Origin: Opitutaceae bacterium
Lineage (GTDB): Bacteria > Verrucomicrobiota > Verrucomicrobiae > Opitutales > Opitutaceae
Reading direction: 5' to 3'
Length of the DNA stretch: 5,156 nucleotides
Assembly (NCBI GenBank): GCA_031266495.1
Contig: JAISAX010000704.1
Coordinates: forward strand, 1-5,156
Below, piece after piece: positions 1 to 5,156 of the stretch. Position 1 is the stretch's first letter, and every line of letters begins with the position of its first letter. The notes under the pieces are model-generated. The model was not told the DNA's origin, made no database searches, and saw nothing but the letters and a program-made list of their open reading frames with translations. A program made the position numbers and the translations under genes.

Positions 1-1
1 G

Positions 2-637
2 ATCATCGGCATCCTTGCGGCGATCATCATTCCGACTGTCAGCAAAGTCCGCGAAGCTGCCAAGGCCGCGCACTGCAAGTCCAACCTCCGCCAGATCGGC
101 ACGGCGGCGGCCATGTACGCCAACGACAACAAAGACCTCATCGTGCCAGTCATGAAACTCGGGATCGAGGGCGACCGCCGCCTCACCTCCTACTGGACCG
201 GCCAGCTCTCTCCCTACATGAGTTACAAGGGAAACATCGGCGACTGGGTGCTATTTCCATCCTATGAAATCATGCCTGTTTACATCTGCCCTGCCTCGCA
301 GGTGCAGAGCACGAATGTTGACGCCGGCACCGTTCAATCGCGTCTCTTCGGTTACGGTTACAATTACAACTATCTCAGCTACGAGGCGCGCAAGGTTTAC
401 TATAACCAGGTCTCCAGCCCCGCCAAGGTCGTCTTCATCACGGACGAGGAGGACGCCAAATACGCCGGGCGCGACTGGAAGCCCTACGTCCGTTATCCCG
501 ACGGCGGCACAGACTACATCGTCAGCCATCGCCACCCCTCCGCCACCGCCAACATTCTCTGGCTCGATGGTCACGTCACCGCCGAGAAGAAAACCGGTGA
601 GGCATTGAAAGATACCACCTTGTGGAAAGTGAACTGA
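2..637 (+). CDS. Pseudopilin (type II secretion/DUF1559-like, prepilin-type), 5' partial
   Basis: The first 211 visible residues are in frame from base 2 to the TGA at 635-637. The product is an envelope pseudopilin. The family is made as a prepilin, cleaved by prepilin peptidase, and sits in the inner membrane as a secretion or pilus-like subunit. The visible N-terminus (IIGILAAIIIPTVSKVREAA) is the second half of the conserved hydrophobic helix. The cleavage site and FTLIELL segment, usually 20-30 residues upstream, are off the left edge. It is followed by a CKSNLRQIG stretch and MYANDN, typical of the DUF1559-like pseudopilins of Verrucomicrobia, Planctomycetes and Lentisphaerae. Near the C-terminus (residues 178-190) a His, ten residues and DG, followed by HV, resembles the H-X9-DG signature of this group with one extra residue. 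The middle is Tyr-rich (GYGYNYNYLSY). An ATG at 113 is internal and should not be taken as the start. These proteins are highly multiplied in such genomes and often lie beside hydrolase or PEP-CTERM genes, so the specific role here is unknown. Confidence 0.86.
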   Translation: MIGILAAIIIPTVSKVREAAKAAHCKSNLRQIGTAAAMYANDNKDLIVPVMKLGIEGDRRLTSYWTGQLSPYMSYKGNIGDWVLFPSYEIMPVYICPASQVQSTNVDAGTVQSRLFGYGYNYNYLSYEARKVYYNQVSSPAKVVFITDEEDAKYAGRDWKPYVRYPDGGTDYIVSHRHPSATANILWLDGHVTAEKKTGEALKDTTLWKVN

Positions 638-720
638 CCGAAAGATCAGAACCCGGAAACACAGGACTCCGAAAACTCCGAACCATAATATCAAATCCCG
701 ATCAACCCACCAAAATCAGT
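638..720 (+). other. Intergenic region between pseudopilin and PEP-CTERM genes
   Basis: This is 83 bases of non-coding sequence, taking ATG 721 as the next start. It is more A/C-rich than the flanks. It contains two adjacent copies of actccgaa (666-673 and 675-682) and a -10-like cataat at 684-689, but no convincing -35 box at 16-18 bp and no GC-rich stem followed by T's. It may hold the promoter for the PEP-CTERM/hydrolase pair, but the sequence alone does not prove it. Confidence 0.35.
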
Positions 721-1659
721 ATGAAAACCAACCCACAACCCACTCGCGCCAGGATTGCCCGCGTCCTTCCCGGTCTGGCTGCCGCCACGTTCCTTCTCGC
801 GGGAAATCCTGCCAGCGCCATCACTTACACCGGCATCACCAGTGCCAGCGAGATCGATCCGGCTGGAGGAGATTCCATTAGCTACGGAAACCCGAACTGG
901 AACACATGGTTTGTAAAAAAAGGAACCGGCACCGATACCTATACGGCGGTGAGTAAAGCGACCTTCAACAGTCTTGCTGACCGCTTCATTCTGGATTTTG
1001 AAGCGACATCCGGCTTTGGCAACGCCACCCAAAAAATTACATCCAACGGTTCCATCTTTACTGCAACCAACAGTCTGGAGCCATTCGACAGCACTTCCAA
1101 AATCTCGAAAATAACTACATCCACAGGAGCGGAAATCAATGTATGGGGCTGCTCCTATAATAGCACCACCGATACGATAGGCGCCGCGAATGATGCTTAT
1201 GGTGCGTTCCTCGTCGGTGATCGTGATGCCAATGACACAATGGTATCGGGCACACAAGGGATCACTGTCGGGCGTTATAATACGGCTTCAGGTTATGCTA
1301 ACGGCGTGTATCTGCAATTTGACCGGGATCTGGAATACTTTACGGCAACCCTTAATACGGCCAGCAGTAGTCCGATATATCGTATCGCCCTTCTGGATGC
1401 CAATGGCTCGCTGCTGGCCCTTTACGGCGGGGGTGTCGGCGCGGGCGTAGCCATGTCTTTCGGCGTCAAGGCGGAAGAGGCCAATATCCGAAGCGTCTGG
1501 ATCGGCTTTACCACCAGCACCAACGGATTTGTTATAGATGACATTGGTTTTGTTTTTGCCGCCACCGCCGCCGTTCCCGAACCATCCACCTTTGCCGTGA
1601 TATTCGGAATCTCCGGGCTCGCGGCCACCCTCTTCCTGCGCCGCAAATATCAAAATTGA
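721..1659 (+). CDS. Secreted PEP-CTERM sorting-domain protein of unknown function
   Basis: This is a 312 aa exported protein predicted to be handled by the exosortase/PEP-CTERM system and placed on the cell surface or in extracellular matrix. Residues 1-33 form a signal peptide: basic n-region with several Arg, hydrophobic core LPGLAAATFLLAG, and cleavage after ASA (A33/I34). The C-terminus has VPEPST at 285-290, a hydrophobic helix at about 291-306, and the basic tail RRKYQN. The body (34-280) is rich in Thr, Ser, Asn and Gly and looks all-beta. Its last part (WIGFTTSTNGFVIDDIGF) resembles the final strands of jelly-roll domains common in PEP-CTERM proteins. No catalytic motif is visible. 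The frame is open back to an ATG at 622, but that start overlaps the pilin gene and adds 33 polar residues before the signal peptide, so ATG 721 is preferred. No Shine-Dalgarno is evident. Base composition is lower in GC than the next gene (25 of 60 bases at 1081-1140 against 37 of 60 at 2281-2340). The hydrolase gene starts 10 bp downstream, suggesting co-transcription. Confidence 0.9.
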   Translation: MKTNPQPTRARIARVLPGLAAATFLLAGNPASAITYTGITSASEIDPAGGDSISYGNPNWNTWFVKKGTGTDTYTAVSKATFNSLADRFILDFEATSGFGNATQKITSNGSIFTATNSLEPFDSTSKISKITTSTGAEINVWGCSYNSTTDTIGAANDAYGAFLVGDRDANDTMVSGTQGITVGRYNTASGYANGVYLQFDRDLEYFTATLNTASSSPIYRIALLDANGSLLALYGGGVGAGVAMSFGVKAEEANIRSVWIGFTTSTNGFVIDDIGFVFAATAAVPEPSTFAVIFGISGLAATLFLRRKYQN

Positions 1660-1669
1660 ACAAAAAAAC

Positions 1670-4600
1670 ATGAAATTATCACCAAAACTCCCGGTCATGC
1701 CCCTGTTGTCAGCCCTGCTGGCGTCCCTCGCGCAGACGACAGGCGCGGCCTCCGAAGCGGACGCCGTCCGCCCCTACATCGAAGCGCGGGAGGAAGCTTA
1801 CGCCCGATATGAAACAGCGACAAACAAAGCCAAGGCCGAAGGCTGTATCGATGTCGCCATGACAGCCCGGCGCATCGCCCGCGCAAACGCCGTTTATCCC
1901 CTCGTTTATTCCGAAAAAGACCGGGCGACCGGCAAACTCGCCGCCGACTGGGACGACGTGCCATCCACCGGCGAACTCCTCCCCCTCGGCAACCCCGCCA
2001 TCGCCAACCCGGCCTGGGGCGCCACCTTCAAGGCCGCCATCTCCGCCGACACCCTTTACCTCCTCCTCACCGCCCGCGACCCCGCGCTCAATTTCGGCAA
2101 TCCGACAAAACACTACAGCGATTGCTTCGAGCTGTTTTTCGACCCGTTTTTCCGCCGCGACCGTACGGACGACAGCACCGCGCAACTCTTCGTCACGGCA
2201 ACCGACACCACCGGCACGACATTCGCCCTCTCCGGCAAATACCCCGCCCGCGTCGTCCCCGTCCCCAGCGCCGGAGGCTGGGCCGTCGAAGTCGCCATCC
2301 CCCTCGACAACGACCTCTTCAAACTGACGCCCTTCAACGGCCTCGCCTTCGGCTTCAACGTCAGTTACAACAGCAACGACGAAGGCAAAGGCCGCACGCG
2401 CAAACTGACCTGGAGCGGCATCGACCGCAACGACGCCTCGTACCACGACGCCTCGGTCTATGGCGCGATGCAAGTCGTCCGCGCCGACGCCACCGCCGCG
2501 CGCCCCGTCGCCCCCGGCCCCGCCATCGAACAAAACCGCCTCCGCCGCGCCTCCGGCGAAACCCTCGCCGACCTCTCGCTCATCCGCGCCGGCAAACCGG
2601 CCCCGGAAAGAGTGCGCGGCTTCATGTCCGGCGGCTACCTGCTCGACGGCAAATCCTTCAACGACATGGCCCATGACTGGAACGCCAGCGTCGTCCGCTT
2701 GCAACTACACGGCGTCGGGCCAAAGCCGACATGGTCGGAAGCAAATTTCCCCATCTTTCTCGACCGCCTTGAGCAGACGGTGAAACTCGCCCGCGACGCC
2801 GGCCTGAAAGTGATTCCCGTCGCCTTTGAAGTCCCCTGCGAAGGCGTCAACCTGGAGAACATGTGGGAACGCTCCGGCGACGTGGAAGCCGGTTTTGTCC
2901 GTTACTGGACGGCCATTGCGCGACGCCTGCTCCCGTACCGCGACGCCATTTGGGGCTACGACCTGTTCAACGAACCGCTCGACCGCGGCCAGTTGCCCTA
3001 CGCCCCCGCCGGGTGGCGCGCCATGGCCGTCAACATCCTCAAGGCCATCCGTACGATCGACCCGGATACATGGATCATTTACGAAACCGGCCCCGGCGGC
3101 GGCTGGCGCGGCTTCGAGGACCTGACGCCGCTGCCCGACCCGAAAATCATTTACAGCCTCCACTTCTACGAACCTGGCCCGTTCACCCATCAGGGAATCT
3201 CCGCCTCGCGCCTGCAAGACCCCGGCCTGCTCGCCAAAGCGCAGGAAACGACGGGCGTCGAGTATCCAGGCTTCATCGGCGGACGTTACCGCGACCGCTC
3301 CGCAATGGAAACATCACTACAGCCCGTGATCGATTTCCAACAAAAATACGGCGCCCCCATCTTCGTCGGCGAATTCAGCGTGACGGCATGGTCGCCCGTC
3401 CCCTCCGCCATCCAATGGCTGAAAGACATCACCGCCATCATGGAAAAACACAAGTGGAGCTGGACTTACCACGCCTTCCGCGAATGGCCGGGCTGGAGCC
3501 TGGAGCACGAGGACGGCGTTCTCCGGAAAGACAGCCAGCTCAAGCGCGTCGGCATGAGCAAGCGCGGCGAAGTCATCCGGGACGCGCTGAAAGCCAACCC
3601 GCCGCCGCAACCGCGCCCACAATCGCCGGAGGCGCAAAACGCCACCCTGACCATCGACTTCGCCCGCGAGGAAGCCGCCCGCTGGAAAACCACCAAAGGC
3701 GTCACCCTCAACCTCGGCGCGGGCGGCGCCGTCCTCGACGGCGCCGACTGGGACAGCAAGATCAACCGCGCCATCGAACTAAAAGCCGGCCAACGCTACC
3801 GCGTGGAAGGCCTCGGGCGCGGCAAGACCATGGTCCGCCTCAGTGCCGCCGGTTCCACAAACCCCTTCGGCCAGTTGAACCTTTCTTCCGACAATGGCTT
3901 CCGCACCGGTATCATTGATTTCACTACGCCACCCGCGGCAACGCCCGCGACAACGACGACGACGACGCCAGCGCGGGGGGGGGGGAGGGAGGGGAATGGC
4001 AACTACAACCTCAACATTCAGGTAAACGCGCCCAGGGGACGCGCCGAGGTGCGGTTCCTCCGTTTCGTCCCCATCGAGCCGCCGGTCCCGGTCGCGCTCG
4101 ACCTGGAAAAAATCCGCGCCCGCCGCCCGAATCCCGAAACCATCCGCGGTTTCATGGTGCCCTCCGGCATGTCCGCGAAAGACGCCGCCGACCTCCGCGC
4201 ATGGGGCGCGGATTGCATCCGCCTGCAAATCTTCCCGCTCAACTTCGCCAAAAAACTCGGCAAAGACTGGCAAGCCGCGCTGCCCGAATTGCTGGATTAT
4301 CTGGAGGACAGAATTGAAATCGCCCGAGCCAATCAGTTGAAAGTCATCCTCGATTTGCACCAGCCGCCGGTGCCTGGCGTCCGCATTGACTACAGCGAAC
4401 TCTGGCAACACCCCGACCTCGAAAAAAACTTCATCACCTTCTGGCAAACCGCCGCCACGCGCTTCAAATCACACGGCGATACCATCTGGGGATACGACCT
4501 CTACAACGAACCCCTCGACCGCAACCAGCTCCCGCACGCGCCGCGCGAATGGCGACCGCTCGCCGAAAAAATCATCAAGGCCATCCGCGAGATCGACGCC

Positions 4601-5032
4601 ACCGCCTGGGTCATTTACGAGCCAGGACCGGGAGGCGGGGCCGGAGGCCTGCGCGACCTGCAACCGCTGCCCGATTACAACGTCATTTACAGCACCCACT
4701 TTTACGAACCCGGCGAGTTCACCCACCAGGGCATCAAGGACATCACCGGCACCGACCTGCAAAAAGCCATGGAAAAACTCAACGTCGCCTACCCCGGCAA
4801 GATCAACGGCGTCCACTTCGACAAGGCGAAGCTCGCGAGTTATTTCAAGCTCATCGACGACTTCCGCGAACGGGTTCCCGCGCCCTGGTACATCGGCGAG
4901 TTCAGCGTGGTGCGCTGGGCGCCTGCGGGCTCCGGCGAACGCTACCTGCGCGACGTGCTTGAACTCTTCGAAGAGCGCAACTGGTCGTGGAGCTATCACG
5001 CCTTTCGCGAATTCAACGGCTGGAGCCTCTAA
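1670..5032 (+). CDS. Secreted multidomain glycoside hydrolase: CBM9-like domain plus two GH5 modules
   Basis: This is a probable extracellular endo-acting beta-glycanase (cellulase-superfamily GH5, retaining mechanism), 1120 residues to the first stop. A signal peptide covers about 1-27 (core LLSALLASLAQ). After a short helical stretch comes a CBM9-like domain at about 76-270 (CFELFFDPFF, GGWAVEVAIPL, LAFGFNV), which in the family binds polysaccharide. GH5 module 1 spans about 316-640 with Arg343, acid/base Glu435 (FNEP), His498/Tyr500 (HFY), nucleophile Glu568 (GEFS) and Trp598. A Pro-rich linker (644-653) leads to an unassigned beta-rich domain (about 657-806) with a Thr6/Gly-rich insert at 761-777. 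GH5 module 2 starts at about 826 with Arg851, His897, Glu947 (YNEP), His1010/Tyr1012, Glu1077 (GEFS) and Trp1107. Both modules keep both catalytic glutamates, but module 1 has Phe386 where module 2 has His897. Exact substrate and GH5 subfamily are not assignable by eye. ATG 1670 is chosen because it opens directly into the signal peptide; the 10 bp upstream are A-rich with no Shine-Dalgarno. The TAA at 5030-5032 replaces a codon matching Glu612, so the true 3' end may lie further on. Confidence 0.92.
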   Translation: MKLSPKLPVMPLLSALLASLAQTTGAASEADAVRPYIEAREEAYARYETATNKAKAEGCIDVAMTARRIARANAVYPLVYSEKDRATGKLAADWDDVPSTGELLPLGNPAIANPAWGATFKAAISADTLYLLLTARDPALNFGNPTKHYSDCFELFFDPFFRRDRTDDSTAQLFVTATDTTGTTFALSGKYPARVVPVPSAGGWAVEVAIPLDNDLFKLTPFNGLAFGFNVSYNSNDEGKGRTRKLTWSGIDRNDASYHDASVYGAMQVVRADATAARPVAPGPAIEQNRLRRASGETLADLSLIRAGKPAPERVRGFMSGGYLLDGKSFNDMAHDWNASVVRLQLHGVGPKPTWSEANFPIFLDRLEQTVKLARDAGLKVIPVAFEVPCEGVNLENMWERSGDVEAGFVRYWTAIARRLLPYRDAIWGYDLFNEPLDRGQLPYAPAGWRAMAVNILKAIRTIDPDTWIIYETGPGGGWRGFEDLTPLPDPKIIYSLHFYEPGPFTHQGISASRLQDPGLLAKAQETTGVEYPGFIGGRYRDRSAMETSLQPVIDFQQKYGAPIFVGEFSVTAWSPVPSAIQWLKDITAIMEKHKWSWTYHAFREWPGWSLEHEDGVLRKDSQLKRVGMSKRGEVIRDALKANPPPQPRPQSPEAQNATLTIDFAREEAARWKTTKGVTLNLGAGGAVLDGADWDSKINRAIELKAGQRYRVEGLGRGKTMVRLSAAGSTNPFGQLNLSSDNGFRTGIIDFTTPPAATPATTTTTTPARGGGREGNGNYNLNIQVNAPRGRAEVRFLRFVPIEPPVPVALDLEKIRARRPNPETIRGFMVPSGMSAKDAADLRAWGADCIRLQIFPLNFAKKLGKDWQAALPELLDYLEDRIEIARANQLKVILDLHQPPVPGVRIDYSELWQHPDLEKNFITFWQTAATRFKSHGDTIWGYDLYNEPLDRNQLPHAPREWRPLAEKIIKAIREIDATAWVIYEPGPGGGAGGLRDLQPLPDYNVIYSTHFYEPGEFTHQGIKDITGTDLQKAMEKLNVAYPGKINGVHFDKAKLASYFKLIDDFRERVPAPWYIGEFSVVRWAPAGSGERYLRDVLELFEERNWSWSYHAFREFNGWSL
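3950..3994 (+). repeat. In-frame (acg)n and poly-G low-complexity tract inside the hydrolase gene
   Basis: One aca codon and five acg codons (3950-3967) encode Thr761-766. They are followed by P-A-R and a run of 11 G's (3975-3985), then agggagggg. The translation is Thr6, Pro-Ala-Arg, Gly3, Arg-Glu-Gly. It interrupts the beta-rich domain between the two GH5 modules and reads as a flexible surface loop. The reading frame stays open on both sides, so the net length is right to a multiple of three. The exact G count is uncertain because such runs are prone to sequencing error and replication slippage. Confidence 0.75.
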
Positions 5033-5056
5033 CACGACGGCCAATACTGGCAACGC

Positions 5057-5156
5057 GGGATGGGGGGGCCCGGGGCCGGGGGGGGGGCGCCGCGCCGGGG
5101 GGGCGGGCGCGGGGGGGGGGCGGGGCGCGCCCCCCGCCCCCCCCGGCCCCACCCGC
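5057..5156. other. G/C-only low-complexity end of window, probable sequence artefact
   Basis: From about 5057 the sequence consists almost only of G and C runs with just two A's and one T in 100 bases, unlike the balanced GC-rich coding sequence just before it. It includes a perfect 12-base palindrome at 5122-5133 inside an imperfect G-run/C-run fold-back (about 5111-5144). No gene, terminator T-run or family-like protein sequence is recognisable here. The likeliest explanation is low-quality read ends or a poorly assembled contig tip; a real extreme-GC terminator-like hairpin is a weaker alternative. Confidence 0.7.

Noticed and set aside
666..689. Short direct repeat actccgaa and a -10-like cataat as a promoter/operator
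   Set aside because: The repeat is only 8 bases and no -35 box is found at proper spacing; chance occurrence cannot be excluded.
622..720. Upstream extension of the PEP-CTERM gene to the ATG at 622
   Set aside because: It would overlap the pilin gene by 16 bases and put 33 polar residues in front of a complete signal peptide; ATG 721 gives a normal export signal.
1709..2704. Long minus-strand open frame (331 codons) opposite the CBM9-like region
   Set aside because: It is Gly/Ala/Val/Asp-rich with no recognisable motif and lies fully antisense to a clear CBM9/GH5 coding sequence; it is a by-product of GC-rich codon bias.
2863..3918. Plus-strand open frame of 351 codons in another phase inside the hydrolase gene
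   Set aside because: The translation is dominated by Arg, Pro and His, the usual out-of-frame signature of GC-rich genes, whereas the hydrolase frame holds the GH5 motifs.
5111..5144. G-run/C-run inverted repeat as a transcription terminator
   Set aside because: There is no T-run after it and the whole region looks like low-quality sequence; it also lies within a frame that probably continues the hydrolase gene.
4469..5152. Minus-strand open frame of 227 codons at the right end
   Set aside because: Its start lies in the G/C-run artefact and the rest is antisense to GH5 module 2; no motif is visible.

Overview
The window looks like a short contig or contig fragment from a GC-rich member of the Verrucomicrobia/Lentisphaerae group, most likely Opitutaceae-like. 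That assignment is inferred. It rests on the combination of a DUF1559-like pseudopilin, a PEP-CTERM surface protein and a large multidomain glycoside hydrolase, all typical of these polysaccharide-degrading lineages, and on the absence of clear Shine-Dalgarno sites before two of the genes. No rRNA or other marker gene is present to confirm it.

Three genes lie on the + strand and together fill nearly the whole window. (1) Positions 2-637 hold the 3' part of a type II secretion/type IV pilus-like pseudopilin gene. Its start, with the prepilin cleavage site, lies off the left edge. (2) Positions 721-1659, after an 83 bp gap, encode a secreted 312 aa protein with a classical signal peptide and a C-terminal PEP-CTERM sorting signal (VPEPST, hydrophobic helix, RRK). 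(3) Positions 1670-5032, only 10 bp downstream, encode a secreted enzyme of 1120 residues up to the first stop. Its order is signal peptide, CBM9-like domain, GH5 module 1, Pro-rich linker, beta-rich domain with a Thr/Gly insert, and GH5 module 2. The last ~100 bases (about 5057-5156) are almost pure G/C homopolymer runs and look like unreliable sequence rather than biology.

All three products are exported or envelope-associated. A plausible joint role is attachment to, and endo-cleavage of, a beta-linked plant or algal polysaccharide such as a beta-glucan or mannan. The substrate cannot be read from the sequence.

The points most worth attention are these. The TAA that ends the hydrolase falls exactly where GH5 module 1 has Glu612, and the same frame stays open with family-like sequence afterwards, so it is probably a sequencing error or a recent nonsense mutation. 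The two GH5 modules are tandem paralogues, and module 1 has lost the family's beta-strand-3 Asp/His (LDLH became VAF). An uncharacterised beta-rich domain between them carries an (acg)n plus G11 tract. I found no CRISPR array, tRNA, rRNA, insertion sequence or convincing new system.
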